Assembly (NCBI RefSeq): GCF_002553505.1
Contig: NZ_PDCP01000002.1
Location: 1-64,000 of the forward strand
Direction: 5' to 3'
Origin: Mycolicibacterium agri
GTDB taxonomy: Bacteria; Actinomycetota; Actinomycetes; Mycobacteriales; Mycobacteriaceae
DNA length: 64,000 bases
The position numbers and the translations under genes are program-made. Shown here piece after piece: positions 44,860 through 55,385 of the stretch (within the stretch, counting starts at the first letter, position 1; every line of letters begins with the position of its first letter). The notes under the pieces were generated by a model, which searched no databases, was not told the DNA's origin, and saw only the letters and a list, made by a program, of their open reading frames with translations.

Positions 44860-46206
44860 TCAGAAGAGTAGCTGGGCTATCGAATAGATGGTCAGGCCCG
44901 CCAGGGCGCCGACGACGGTGCCGTTGATCCGGATGAATTGCAGGTCACGGCCGACGTGGAGTTCGATGCGCCGACTGGCCTCGTCGGCGTCCCACCGCTC
45001 GATGGTGTCGGTGATGATCGTTGTGATTTCCGCCCCATACTGGCCGACCAGATGCTGCGCGCCCCGGATGATCCAGTTGTCGACCTTGTCGCGCAGGTCA
45101 ACGTCGTCGCGCAGGGATTCGCCGATGTGCACGACGGAATCCGCAATCCGGGTGCGCAGGGCCGACGACGGGTCGTCGACCGACTCCAGGATGAGGCGCT
45201 TGAGCGTGTTCCACGCGGTCTCGGCGGCGCGGGTCACCTCGTCGCGGCCCATCAGCTGTTCCTTGACCCGCTCGGCCCGTTCGATGGTCGCCTCGTCGTG
45301 CTGCAGGTCGTCGGCGAAGTCGAACAGGAACTTGGTCGCCGACCGTCGCAGCTCGTGGTCGGGGTTGCGGCGCACCTTGTCGGTGAAGTCCATCAACTCG
45401 CGGTGGATGCGGTCGCCGACGAGGTGGTCCACCCAGCGCGGCGACCAGGTCGGCGAGTCCCGTTCGACCACCCGCTCGATGATGTCGCCCGCGTTCAGCG
45501 ACCACTGGAAGGCCCGATCGGCCAGCAGCTGGATCAGCGCTTCCTGCCGGTTCTCGGCCAGCAGTGTGGCCAGCACCCGGCCCACCGGCGGACCCCACAG
45601 CGGCTCGGCCAGTCGTTTGACGATCATGCGGTCCAGCACGTGCTGGACGTCCTCGTCGCGCAGCAACTCGACGCCGACGCGCAACACCGTCGACGCTTCC
45701 GCCGCCACACGCGCGGCGTGCGCGGGCTCCGACATCCACTTGCCGAGCCGACCCGCGACCTCGGCGTCGCGCAGTTTGGTCTCGATGACCTCCGGCGACA
45801 TGAAGTTCTCGCGGACGAACGTGCCCAGACCCTCGCCGAGCTGGTCCTTCTTACGTTTGATGATCGCGGTGTGGGGGATCGGGATGCGCAGCGGGTGCTT
45901 GAACAGGGCGGTGACCGCGAACCAGTCGGCCAGCGCGCCGACCATCCCGGCCTCCGAGGCGGCGGCGACGTAGCCGGCCCATGCGCCCGCGCCGTTGGCC
46001 TCGGCCCACCGGCAGAACAGAAACAGGACCGTGGCCCCAATCAGGAACCCGAGCGCGACGAGCTTCATTCGGCGCAGGCCGCGGCGGCGCTCGGCGTCGG
46101 CGGCGGTGTCGGCGCCGGCTAGCGACTCCGCGAAGCTTGGCCGCGGCGCCGGTGACGCCGGAAGTGCCCGCATCGGGCGGCCGCCGGCGTCGAGTCTGTG
46201 TGCCAC
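44860..46206 (-). CDS. DUF445 membrane protein (Rv0473-like)
   Basis: About 448 residues. An N-terminal polar region is followed by a first membrane helix (LVALGFLIGATVLFLFCRW), the conserved GYVAAASEAGMVGALADWFAVTALFKHPL motif of DUF445, a long helical soluble domain and a C-terminal membrane helix (INGTVVGALAGLTIYSIAQLL). GTG at 46206 is used; ATG at 46173 and TTG at 46239 are possible. Family function unknown; it spans the membrane at both ends. Confidence 0.82.
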   Translation of the reverse strand: MAHRLDAGGRPMRALPASPAPRPSFAESLAGADTAADAERRRGLRRMKLVALGFLIGATVLFLFCRWAEANGAGAWAGYVAAASEAGMVGALADWFAVTALFKHPLRIPIPHTAIIKRKKDQLGEGLGTFVRENFMSPEVIETKLRDAEVAGRLGKWMSEPAHAARVAAEASTVLRVGVELLRDEDVQHVLDRMIVKRLAEPLWGPPVGRVLATLLAENRQEALIQLLADRAFQWSLNAGDIIERVVERDSPTWSPRWVDHLVGDRIHRELMDFTDKVRRNPDHELRRSATKFLFDFADDLQHDEATIERAERVKEQLMGRDEVTRAAETAWNTLKRLILESVDDPSSALRTRIADSVVHIGESLRDDVDLRDKVDNWIIRGAQHLVGQYGAEITTIITDTIERWDADEASRRIELHVGRDLQFIRINGTVVGALAGLTIYSIAQLLF

Positions 46207-46312
46207 CCCTCCATCATCCGCTACCCGACGGAGTGTCAACCGGACCGAGGAGGCTACCGATGATCATTCGCCGTAGTATCGAGTAGATCTAGACGAACGG
46301 ACTAGCGCGATA

Positions 46313-47020
46313 GTGGCACAGCAGACTCCGCCGGGGGCGATCAAGACCGATGGACGGAAGCGGCGCTGGCACCAACACAAGGTGGAGCGCCGGAACGAGC
46401 TGGTAGACGGCACCCTGGTCGCAATTCGTCGGCGCGGCAGCAACGTCAGCATGGACGAGATCGCCGCCGAGATCGGCGTGTCCAAGACGGTGCTGTACCG
46501 CTACTTCGTGGACAAGAACGACCTCACCACCGCGGTCATGATGCGGTTCGCGCAGACCACGCTGATCCCCAACATGGCCGCTGCGCTGTCGGCGAACCTG
46601 CAGGGCTACGACCTGACCCGCGAGATCATCCGGGTCTACGTCGAGACGGTCGCAGCCGAGCCCGAGCCGTACCGGTTCGTGATGGCCAACAACTCGGCCA
46701 GCAAGAACAAAGTCATCGCCAACAGCGAGGAGATCATCGCCCGCATGTTGGCGGTCATGCTGCGCCGACGCATGGCCGAGGCAGGCATGGACACCCGGGG
46801 CGTCGAACCGTGGGCGTTCCACACCGTCGGCGGGGTGCAGCTGGCCACCCACTCGTGGATGTCGAATCCGCGGATGAGCGCCGACGACCTGATCGACTAC
46901 CTGACGATGCTGTCGTGGAACGCGCTCTGCGGCATCGTCGAGGTGGGCGGCTCGCTGGAGAAGTTCCGCGAGATGGCGCACCCGTCGCCGATCCTGCCGC
47001 CGCAGCTGCTCAACCGATGA
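46313..47020 (+). CDS. TetR-family regulator (Rv0472c-like)
   Basis: A 235-residue regulator with HTH at about residues 46-66 (SMDEIAAEIGVSKTVLYRYF) and a helical sensor domain. Start GTG at 46313. Its stop overlaps the ppk2 ATG as ATGA, so regulator and kinase are translationally coupled. As I recall, Rv0472c in M. tuberculosis is not followed by a polyphosphate kinase, so the coupling may be lineage-specific. Ligand unknown. Confidence 0.85.
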   Translation: MAQQTPPGAIKTDGRKRRWHQHKVERRNELVDGTLVAIRRRGSNVSMDEIAAEIGVSKTVLYRYFVDKNDLTTAVMMRFAQTTLIPNMAAALSANLQGYDLTREIIRVYVETVAAEPEPYRFVMANNSASKNKVIANSEEIIARMLAVMLRRRMAEAGMDTRGVEPWAFHTVGGVQLATHSWMSNPRMSADDLIDYLTMLSWNALCGIVEVGGSLEKFREMAHPSPILPPQLLNR

Positions 47021-47850
47021 GCATCGCCGCAGCGCTGCGCTTCAACCCCGGCGACAAGGTCGCCGACATCGACACCAATGCCACACCGGGTTTCGACGGG
47101 TCAAAGTCCGATGCTGCGCCGGTGCAGGCCGAGCGCAGTGAACGGCTCGCACATCTGCAGGAGCTGCTGTTTGCGAACAACAAGGCCGCAGACGACCAGC
47201 GCTCGGTGCTGCTGGTACTGCAGGGCATGGACGCCGCGGGCAAGGGCGGCATCGTCAAACACGTTGTCGGCGCGGTCAACCCGATGGGTGTGCGCTACAC
47301 AAGCTTCGGCAAGCCCACCGAAGAGGAGTTGGCGCACCACTACCTGTGGCGGATCCGGCGCGCGCTGCCGCCGGCCGGACACATCGGAGTGTTCGACCGT
47401 TCGCACTACGAGGACGTGCTGATCGTTCGCGTGCACAACCTGGTGCCGCCCGATGTCTGGGGCGCCCGCTACGACGAGATCAACGCGTTCGAGCGCGAAC
47501 TCGTCGACGGCGGCATGACGCTGGTGAAGGTCGCGATGTTCATCTCACTCGACGAGCAGAAGAAGCAGCTGGCCGAGCGGCTCGACGATCCGACCAAGCA
47601 CTGGAAGTACAACCCCGGCGACATCGACGAGCGGCTGCAATGGCCGAAATACCAGGAGGCCTACCAGGCCATGCTGGACCGCACGTCGACCGACTACGCG
47701 CCATGGCATGTGGTGCCATCGGACCGGCGGTGGTACAGCAGGCTGGCGGTGACGGAGCTGCTCATCACGGCGCTGGAGGCCATGGATTTGTCCTGGCCGC
47801 CAGCGGATTTCGATATCAAAGCGGAGAAAAAGCGGCTCGCCAAGGCGTAG
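47017..47850 (+). CDS. Polyphosphate kinase 2 family protein
   Basis: A 277-residue PPK2-family kinase that uses polyphosphate to phosphorylate nucleotides. Walker A is LQGMDAAGKGGIVKHV (about residues 68-83), the lid/second motif is RYTSFGKPTEEELAHHYLWR, and Walker B is GVFDRSHYEDVLIVRV. The DDPTKHWKYNPGDIDER loop and PWHVVPSDRRWYSR are family marks. It is a single-domain (short) form. ATG at 47017 overlaps the tetR stop. Class (AMP or ADP use) cannot be read from sequence alone. Confidence 0.9.
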   Translation: MSIAAALRFNPGDKVADIDTNATPGFDGSKSDAAPVQAERSERLAHLQELLFANNKAADDQRSVLLVLQGMDAAGKGGIVKHVVGAVNPMGVRYTSFGKPTEEELAHHYLWRIRRALPPAGHIGVFDRSHYEDVLIVRVHNLVPPDVWGARYDEINAFERELVDGGMTLVKVAMFISLDEQKKQLAERLDDPTKHWKYNPGDIDERLQWPKYQEAYQAMLDRTSTDYAPWHVVPSDRRWYSRLAVTELLITALEAMDLSWPPADFDIKAEKKRLAKA

Positions 47851-47975
47851 GGCAGTCGCGGCGCTGGGCGCCGCAGTGCAACGAAGAGCGGCGCCGTCCG
47901 CCGCAGTGCGCCGAGACCACGGAAGTTGACGAGATTCGGCCGATTTTCCTCATTTTGCGTCGCATCGATGCGCTG

Positions 47976-49152
<1,177 letters not shown>

Positions 49153-49306
49153 TCATTACGGACAGACCAGCGGCGGGAGTGCACGCAATCGCAATCCCAC
49201 GCACTCTCCGGCTCCGGGCTGAACCGGTTTCAATTCAGGTACAAGCGAATGTATCTAAGATGTGATCTAGACCCAAGTCTGCTGATCAGTGCGTCGCGTT
49301 GCGATT

Positions 49307-50161
49307 TCAATACGTGTAGAAGCCCTTGCCTGACTTCTTACCCAGCTGGCCCGCCTCGACCATGCGCAGCAGCAGCGGCGGCGGTGCGTAGTTGGGGTCT
49401 TTGTACTCGTCGTACATCGAATCCGCGATGAGTTTCATGGTGTCCAGCCCGATCAGGTCGGACAGCCGCAACGGTCCCATCGGGTGGGACAGCCCCGCCA
49501 CGACGGCCGTGTCGATGTCTTCGACGGTGGCCACACCCGCCTCGGCCATCCGAATCGCCGACAGCAGATAGGGCACCAGGAGCGCGTTGACGATGAAGCC
49601 GGACCGGTCGCCGCAACGCACCACCTTCTTGCCCAGCGTGCTGCTGGCGAACTCCTCGACACGCGCGACGGCCTCGTCGGCGGTGACGAGTGTGCTGATC
49701 AGCTCGACCAGCGGCAGCACCGGCACCGGGTTGAAGAAGTGCAGCCCGAGCACGCGGCTCGGATTCTTCGTCGCCGCAGCGATTTTCATGATCGGGATGC
49801 TGGAGGTGTTCGACGCGAGCACCGCGTCAGGATCGGTGATCAGCTCGTCGAGCTCGGCGAAGATCTTGGCCTTGACGGTCTCGTCTTCGACGACCGCCTC
49901 GATGACGAGCTGACGGTCTGACAGATCGGCGAGGTTGGTGGTGAATTTCAGCCTGCCCAGCGCGGCGTCGCGATCGCTTTCGGTGAGCTTGCCCTTGCTG
50001 ACGGCGCGTTCCAGCGAGCCGGTGATCCGCGTGCGGCCGGCCGCGACCAATTCGTCAGTCGGCTCGTAGACCACCACGTCGGCGCCTGCCTTCGCCGACA
50101 CCTCGGCGATGCCGGAGCCCATCTGCCCCGCGCCGACCACTCCTACCCGTTCATTGCTCAC
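49307..50161 (-). CDS. fadB2: 3-Hydroxybutyryl-CoA dehydrogenase
   Basis: A 284-residue enzyme oxidising 3-hydroxybutyryl-CoA to acetoacetyl-CoA with NAD(P). The Rossmann motif is VGVVGAGQMGSGIAE, the catalytic pair lies in ASNTSSIPI and GLHFFNPVPVLPLVE, and the C-terminal domain has RCGDRSGFIVNALLVPYL. Start GTG at 50161. It lies downstream of icl with a strong hairpin between, matching the M. tuberculosis order Rv0468-Rv0467. Confidence 0.93.
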   Translation of the reverse strand: MSNERVGVVGAGQMGSGIAEVSAKAGADVVVYEPTDELVAAGRTRITGSLERAVSKGKLTESDRDAALGRLKFTTNLADLSDRQLVIEAVVEDETVKAKIFAELDELITDPDAVLASNTSSIPIMKIAAATKNPSRVLGLHFFNPVPVLPLVELISTLVTADEAVARVEEFASSTLGKKVVRCGDRSGFIVNALLVPYLLSAIRMAEAGVATVEDIDTAVVAGLSHPMGPLRLSDLIGLDTMKLIADSMYDEYKDPNYAPPPLLLRMVEAGQLGKKSGKGFYTY

Positions 50162-50176
50162 TGGTTCTCCTCACAC

Positions 50177-50217
50177 CCCATCAGGCCCCGCCCAATATAA
50201 GGACGGGGCCTGATGGG
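50177..50217 (-). terminator. Strong hairpin between icl and fadB2
   Basis: CCCATCAGGCCCCG (50177-50190) and CGGGGCCTGATGGG (50204-50217) are perfect 14-bp arms around a 13-base loop, 83 bases past the icl stop and 16 bases upstream of the fadB2 start. It is the strongest hairpin I see in the window and should terminate icl transcription, or attenuate read-through into fadB2. No U-tract is present. Confidence 0.65.
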
Positions 50218-50299
50218 ACTGCCCTCGGGTTCTCTCGCGGGTACTCCCGCAGGTTCTCCCCCACTTCTCTCCGCGCTTAAGGGGTGACCTGCGCAGAGA

Positions 50300-51586
50300 T
50301 CAGTGGAACTGGCCCTCTTCGGTCGAGCCCTTCAGCGCCGTCGTCGAGCTGTTCGGGTCGACGGTCGTGGCGATCCGGTCGAAGTAGCCGGCGCCGACCT
50401 CGCGCTGGTGCTTGGTCGCGGTGTACCCGCGCTCCTCGGCGGCGAATTCGCGCTCCTGCAGCTCGACGTAGGCGCTCATCTGGTTGCGGGCGTAGCCGTA
50501 GGCCAGATCGAACATCGAGTAGTTCAGGGCGTGGAAGCCGGCCAGCGTGATGAACTGGAACTTGAAGCCCATCGCGGCCAGCTCCTTCTGGAACCGGGCG
50601 ATCGTCGCGTCGTCGAGATGCTTCTTCCAGTTGAACGACGGCGAGCAGTTGTAGGCCAGCATCTGGTCGGGGAACTCGCTCTTGACGCCCTCAGCGAACT
50701 TCTTGGCGACGTCCAGATCCGGCGTACCGGTCTCCATCCAGATCATGTCGGCGTACGGCGCATAGGCCTTGGCGCGCGCGATGCACGGCTCGATGCCGTT
50801 CTTCACCCGGTAGAAGCCTTCCTTGGTGCGCTCACCGGTGATGAAGGGCTGGTCGCGCTCGTCGACGTCGGTGGTGATCAGCGTCGCGGCCTCGGCGTCG
50901 GTGCGCGCGATGACGACGGTCGGCACGTCTTCGACGTCAGCGGCAAGCCGGGCGGAGGTCAGCGTGCGGATGTGCTGCTGGGTCGGGATCAGCACCTTGC
51001 CGCCGAGGTGGCCGCACTTCTTCTCCGACGCCAGCTGGTCTTCCCAGTGCGATCCCGCCACACCCGCGGCGATCATGGCCTTCTGCAGCTCGTAGACGTT
51101 CAGTGCACCGCCGAAGCCGGCCTCGCCGTCGGCGACGATCGGCACCAGCCAGTTGTCCACCGACTTGTCGCCCTCGACCTTGGCGATCTGGTCGGCCCGC
51201 AGCAGCGCATTGTTGATGCGACGCACGACCTGAGGCACGGAGTTGGCCGGATACAGGCTCTGGTCGGGATAGGTGTGGCCGGAGAGGTTCGCGTCACCGG
51301 CGACCTGCCAACCGGACAGGTAGATCGCCTTGAGGCCGGCGCGCACCTGCTGAACCGCCATGTTGCCGGTCAACGCACCGAGCGCGTTGACGAACTCCAT
51401 CTCGTGCAGCTGCTTCCACAGGATCTCGGCGCCGCGGCGGGCGAGCGTGTGCTCCTCGGTGACGGTGCCCTGCAGGGCGACGACGTCCTCGGCGGTGTAG
51501 TCGCGCTTGACGTCCTTCCACCGCGGGTTGGTATCCCAATCGTGCTGAATCTGCTCGGCTGATCTCGGCGTGCCAACGGTCGACAT
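50300..51586 (-). CDS. icl: Isocitrate lyase
   Basis: A 428-residue enzyme splitting isocitrate to glyoxylate and succinate, the first step of the glyoxylate bypass; in mycobacteria it also acts on 2-methylisocitrate. The catalytic C191 is in [23 protein letters not shown] and the Mg site [10 protein letters not shown] are present, as is the final [23 protein letters not shown] at 51586. The 276-bp upstream region has RamB-like motifs. Note its dual activity next to the window's own prpB. Confidence 0.96.
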   Translation of the reverse strand: MSTVGTPRSAEQIQHDWDTNPRWKDVKRDYTAEDVVALQGTVTEEHTLARRGAEILWKQLHEMEFVNALGALTGNMAVQQVRAGLKAIYLSGWQVAGDANLSGHTYPDQSLYPANSVPQVVRRINNALLRADQIAKVEGDKSVDNWLVPIVADGEAGFGGALNVYELQKAMIAAGVAGSHWEDQLASEKKCGHLGGKVLIPTQQHIRTLTSARLAADVEDVPTVVIARTDAEAATLITTDVDERDQPFITGERTKEGFYRVKNGIEPCIARAKAYAPYADMIWMETGTPDLDVAKKFAEGVKSEFPDQMLAYNCSPSFNWKKHLDDATIARFQKELAAMGFKFQFITLAGFHALNYSMFDLAYGYARNQMSAYVELQEREFAAEERGYTATKHQREVGAGYFDRIATTVDPNSSTTALKGSTEEGQFH

Positions 51587-51727
51587 CGACTACTCCTTCA
51601 ATTCCCAGTTGTTTCGAACGGCGCGACGGCGTTGCCAGTGTTTCCAGCTTGCTAACGCCGAAACAACTTCGCTGTTGTGCTAATCCGATAATGCACTGGG
51701 CCATATGTGCTGGTCCACCAGCACTGT

Positions 51728-51776
51728 TTGCCAACTTTCGTTAAGGCGAAGGCTTAACTTGCGAAGTTTGCGAAGA
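51728..51776. promoter_or_regulatory. RamB-like binding motifs upstream of icl
   Basis: GTTTGCCAACTTTCG (51728-51742) and AACTTGCGAAGTTTGCG (51758-51774) lie about 140-190 bases upstream of icl. Both resemble the AAAGTTTGCAAA-type site described for RamB in corynebacteria. A related GTTTGCCAATGTTG (53195-53208) precedes ramB itself. RamB (Rv0465c) is reported to repress icl1 in M. tuberculosis, so a conserved circuit is likely. Confidence 0.5.
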
Positions 51777-51862
51777 AGCAACTGACTGTACCGGTTCAGT
51801 AGCTACTGGCCGGTAACCAGTTTCCGCAGGTCAGTACGCTCGTACTGTTAGACGCCCGCGAA

Positions 51863-52699
51863 TCAGAGCGAAAACAGCGACGCGACGGCTTTGGTCTCCT
51901 CGCCGACCGCATATGTGAGGGTTGTAACAGTGCGATCCGTCAATTCCGGGCCGAACTGATCTGTCGATCCGGGCGGGTGCACGTGCACGATGATCTCCAG
52001 CTTGTCGCCCAACGCCACGGCCGCGTCGTGCTCGATCGTGACCCGCAGCGGGGACTCCAGCAGCTCGGGCGCGGTGTAGAGGTAGTCCTCGATCACGCTC
52101 CAGTACACCGCGTTGTTCATGTGGTCGAACAAATCGATGTCGCTGACGCGGACGGGGAATTCGCGGATCTGGGTGGCGTCCTCGCGGCTGCCTGCCTTCA
52201 GATAGGGCTTCCACCGCAGCCGGTCGACGTCGGTGGTGCGCTGCAGGCCCTCGATGAAGTCGTCGGCGATGCGCGCCGGCCCCTGGGTCTCCCGGTTGAT
52301 GTTGATCCAGAACGCCTCGGACTCCATCAGTCCGCCGCGGCGCCCGTCGATGCGAACCCGCATCTCGCACCAGCGATTCGAGGTGCCCGAACACCAGCGT
52401 CGGCAGCGCAGCATGTCCTGAAACTCGATGGGCTTGATCAGATCGATCATCGTGCGCCGGACGATCCACAGCGGGTGTGTCTCCTCGAAGCCGAGTTCGC
52501 GGAGATGGTCCTGGCCGATGTCCTGGATATGGCGGGTGGCGGCGTCGAACCGCAGCCGCCCGGTGCGGTCGATGTCGCCGACGCGCAACGGCCATTCCTT
52601 GTCGAAGACGTCTGGATGCGGATCGGGCACAGGCATCATCGTCTTCGCCAACCCCGTGTTCGCGGTGGTGTTTGTGCTGCCCGTTGGGTTGCCCGTCAT
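51863..52699 (-). CDS. Acyl-ACP thioesterase-like protein (Rv0466-like)
   Basis: A 278-residue double hot-dog protein of the FatA-type thioesterase family. Domain one: WPLRVGDIDRTGRLRFDAATRHIQDIGQ, then WCSGTSNRWCEMRVRIDG. Domain two: FPVRVSDIDLFDHMNNAVYWSVIEDYL with the expected N-H-type catalytic region. The ATG at 52699 has AGGGAAG upstream. It closely follows my memory of Rv0466. It probably releases fatty acids from acyl-ACP or acyl-CoA. Confidence 0.87.
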   Translation of the reverse strand: MTGNPTGSTNTTANTGLAKTMMPVPDPHPDVFDKEWPLRVGDIDRTGRLRFDAATRHIQDIGQDHLRELGFEETHPLWIVRRTMIDLIKPIEFQDMLRCRRWCSGTSNRWCEMRVRIDGRRGGLMESEAFWININRETQGPARIADDFIEGLQRTTDVDRLRWKPYLKAGSREDATQIREFPVRVSDIDLFDHMNNAVYWSVIEDYLYTAPELLESPLRVTIEHDAAVALGDKLEIIVHVHPPGSTDQFGPELTDRTVTTLTYAVGEETKAVASLFSL

Positions 52700-52835
52700 G
52701 CTCTCGTCTTCCCTGGTTCCTTCGCCGGCCCGCGACCGCCGGGCAGGCGTTCCCATACTGCCAGACCAGGGCGCCGGATCGATCAGAGCGATCTGGCCAG
52801 TTCGTCGCTGCGGGGCGGCGTGCCGGTGCCGTAGA

Positions 52836-53177
52836 TCACCTCCGCATGGAGCGCGTAGCGTCGACGGCGTCGATCACGTCCTGCACCGCAGAATCCACCG
52901 AGCGGTGCTGACGTTCGACGTCGTGAACATGGTTGGCCTGCGGAGCAGCACGCTCGAGCAACAGAGCCCAGATGTGGTCGTCCTCGCCGGCGTGGTGATG
53001 ATGCAGCAGTGCGGCGATGAAGCGCAGATGGTCGGCGACAACGCCCGCGCGGGCGACCTCACCCACCGCAACCTTCCGCACGACCTCGGCCGCGAGCCCG
53101 AACTCCCGCCGGAACATCCGGTGCGCCATCACCATCTCGCGGGTCAGTTCACCGGTCTGCGCGTCAGCGTTGGTCAT
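52836..53177 (-). CDS. Short hemerythrin-like HHE protein, possibly C-terminally truncated
   Basis: A 113-residue helical protein with the hemerythrin ligand pattern: AHRMFRREF, ADHLRFIAALLHHHHAGEDDHIW and VERQHRSVDSAVQD. The last HHE helix carrying the final His/Glu ligands seems to be missing, since the frame stops at SMRR. The other reading frame continues past the stop as YALHAEVIYGTGTPPRSDEL, so a 3' frameshift is possible. ATG at 53177. It diverges from ramB. It would bind a di-iron centre if complete. Confidence 0.68.
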   Translation of the reverse strand: MTNADAQTGELTREMVMAHRMFRREFGLAAEVVRKVAVGEVARAGVVADHLRFIAALLHHHHAGEDDHIWALLLERAAPQANHVHDVERQHRSVDSAVQDVIDAVDATRSMRR

Positions 53178-53245
53178 GCTCCACGTCTCCTCACGTTTGC
53201 CAATGTTGTGAAGGCCGCTTAACAACGGGCCCTACGATGTAGAAC

Positions 53246-54661
53246 GTGGCGAAGACGTTCGTCGGTTCGCGGGTGCGGCAGCTGCGCAACGAGCGCGGAT
53301 TCAGCCAGGCCGCGCTGGCGCAGATGCTCGAGATCTCGCCGAGTTACCTGAACCAGATCGAGCACGACGTGCGTCCGCTGACCGTCGCGGTGCTGCTGCG
53401 CATCACCGAGGTGTTCGGCGTCGACGCGACGTTCTTCGCATCCCAGGACGACACCCGCCTTGTCGCCGAGTTGCGCGAGGTCACGATGGACCGCGACCTC
53501 GACATCGACGTCGACCCCACGGAGATCGCCGACATCGTGCACTCCCACCCCACGCTGGCCCGCGCGATGGTCAACCTGCACCGGCGCTATCAGCTCACCA
53601 CCACGCAGCTGGCGGCGGCCACCGAGGACCGGTTCAGCGACGGCAGCGGCAGCGGCTCCATCACGATGCCGCACGAGGAAGTGCGCGACTACTTCTACCA
53701 ACGGCAGAACTACCTGCACGAACTCGACACTGCCGCAGAGGATTTCACCATCCGGCTGGGCATGCACCGCGGTGATCTGGCCCGCGACCTATCCGACCGG
53801 CTGAAGGCTGTGCACGGCGTGCACATCGTGCGGCGCACCGACATGGGCGAGACGGTGCTGCACCGCTACGACCCCGCCACCCGCAGGCTGGAGATGAGCC
53901 ACCACTTGTCACCGGGTCAGCAGGTGTTCAAGATGGCCGCCGAACTGGCCTATCTCGAATTCGGCGATCTGATCGACAAACTGGTCGAGGAGGGCAAGTT
54001 CACCAGCGAGGAGTCTGTCAGGCTGGCCCGGCTGGGTCTGGCCAACTACTTCGCCGCCGCCACGGTGTTGCCGTATTCGCGATTCCACGAAGTGGCCGAG
54101 AAGTTCCGCTACGACGTCGAACGGCTCTCGGCGTTCTACTCGGTGAGCTACGAGACCATCGCCCATCGGCTGTCGACGCTGCAGCGCCCGTCGATGCGCG
54201 GGGTGCCGTTCTCGTTCGTCCGCGTCGACAAGGCCGGCAACATGTCAAAACGTCAGTCCGCCACGGGTTTTCACTTCTCGTCCAGTGGCGGCACCTGCCC
54301 GCTGTGGAACGTCTACGAGACGTTCGCCTATCCGGGCAAGATCCTCGTGCAGATCGCCCAGATGCCCGACGGCCGCAACTACCTGTGGGTGGCGCGTACT
54401 GTCGAACGGCGGGCATCGCGATATGGTCAGCCCGGCAAGACTTTTGCCATCGGGCTCGGCTGCGAGCTCCGGCACGCGCATCGACTCGTCTATTCGGAGG
54501 GACTGGATTTGTCCGGCGAAGTCGCCACACCGATCGGGGCGGGCTGCCGGGTCTGCGAACGCGACAACTGTCCCCAGCGCGCATTCCCCGCACTGGGCCG
54601 CGCCTTGGACATCGACGAGCACCGCAGCACGGTGTCGCCATACCTGGTGAAGCAGTCATGA
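53246..54661 (+). CDS. ramB: Transcriptional regulator RamB
   Basis: A 471-residue regulator. The N-terminal XRE helix-turn-helix (about residues 12-40, GFSQAALAQMLEISPSYLNQ) is followed by an IrrE/ImmA-like domain (AAELAYLEFGDLIDKL, YFAAATVLPYSRFHEVAEKF) and a DUF2083 C-terminus with Cys in GCRVCERDNCPQRAFP. This is the RamB/Rv0465c architecture; RamB controls acetate and glyoxylate genes. Start GTG at 53246. The stop overlaps the next ATG. It lies 1.7 kb from its presumed target icl. Confidence 0.92.
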   Translation: MAKTFVGSRVRQLRNERGFSQAALAQMLEISPSYLNQIEHDVRPLTVAVLLRITEVFGVDATFFASQDDTRLVAELREVTMDRDLDIDVDPTEIADIVHSHPTLARAMVNLHRRYQLTTTQLAAATEDRFSDGSGSGSITMPHEEVRDYFYQRQNYLHELDTAAEDFTIRLGMHRGDLARDLSDRLKAVHGVHIVRRTDMGETVLHRYDPATRRLEMSHHLSPGQQVFKMAAELAYLEFGDLIDKLVEEGKFTSEESVRLARLGLANYFAAATVLPYSRFHEVAEKFRYDVERLSAFYSVSYETIAHRLSTLQRPSMRGVPFSFVRVDKAGNMSKRQSATGFHFSSSGGTCPLWNVYETFAYPGKILVQIAQMPDGRNYLWVARTVERRASRYGQPGKTFAIGLGCELRHAHRLVYSEGLDLSGEVATPIGAGCRVCERDNCPQRAFPALGRALDIDEHRSTVSPYLVKQS

Positions 54662-55203
54662 GCTCGCCGGCCCGAATACCGCCGGGCGGTCTGCGGGAGC
54701 TGGGCCCCATCAACTGGGTGATCGCCAAGCTGGGCGCACGGGCGATCCGGGCGCCGCGGTTCAGCCTTGTCAACGTGCTGGGCCAGCACAAGCTGCTGTT
54801 CCTCGCATGGCTGCCCTACAGCGGGATCCTGCTGGGCCTGTTCAGCAAGCTGCCCGTCCAGGACGCCGAAACCGTCATCCTGCGCATCGGGCACCTCCGC
54901 GACTGTGAATACGAACTGCAGCAGCACCGCAGGCTGGCCAAGACCCGCGGCATCGGACCGGACCTGCAGGCGAAGATCTTCGAAGGGCCCGACGCCGAAG
55001 GGCTCACCGACCGCCAGCGCACGCTGATCACCGCCACCGACGAGTTCGTCGTCACCCGCGGTGTGTCGGCGGAGACGTGGGCGGCGTTGGCGGGCCATCT
55101 GACCAAGGCCCAGCTCATCGAATTCTGCATGCTGGCTTCGCAATACGACGGTCTGGCGGCCACCATCGCCACGCTCAAGGTCCCGCTGGACTTCCCCGAC
55201 TAA
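54658..55203 (+). CDS. Carboxymuconolactone decarboxylase-family protein (Rv0464c-like)
   Basis: A 181-residue AhpD/CMD-like helical protein. The motif ETVILRIGHLRDCEYELQQH keeps one Cys of the usual CxxC and the downstream His, so peroxidase activity like AhpD is uncertain. The C-terminal repeat half has YDGLAATIATLKVPLD. The ATG at 54658 overlaps the ramB stop as ATGA. It corresponds to Rv0464c, the end of the syntenic backbone in this window. Confidence 0.82.
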   Translation: MSSPARIPPGGLRELGPINWVIAKLGARAIRAPRFSLVNVLGQHKLLFLAWLPYSGILLGLFSKLPVQDAETVILRIGHLRDCEYELQQHRRLAKTRGIGPDLQAKIFEGPDAEGLTDRQRTLITATDEFVVTRGVSAETWAALAGHLTKAQLIEFCMLASQYDGLAATIATLKVPLDFPD

Positions 55204-55239
55204 GCGCCTCCCCCGACTAATCCCGCTGGTTTGTGTACT

Positions 55240-55271
55240 TGGCGACGGTTTGCGGCCGTTTCGCGTCGCCA
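55240..55271 (+). terminator. Hairpin after the ramB operon
   Basis: TGGCGACG (55240-55247) and CGTCGCCA (55264-55271) form a perfect 8-bp stem around a 16-base loop, 36 bases past the CMD-family gene. It probably ends the ramB transcript and marks the boundary between backbone and the second catabolic island. Confidence 0.45.
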
Positions 55272-55332
55272 GATGCACGAACGGCGACCGAACGGCGGCC
55301 GAAGTAGGCCCTTAAATCGCCATGCCTGATGT

Positions 55333-55364
55333 GTTACTGTGTAACGGACATTGAGTCCACTCAA
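55333..55364. promoter_or_regulatory. Two inverted repeats upstream of the transketolase operon
   Basis: GTTAC-TGT-GTAAC (55333-55345) and TTGAGT-CC-ACTCAA (55351-55364) are two perfect palindromes placed side by side within 55 bases of the transketolase start. They are good candidates for operator sites, perhaps for the IclR-type regulator of the island. Confidence 0.5.
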
Positions 55365-55385
55365 CAGGAATTTGGGGCCGCACGG

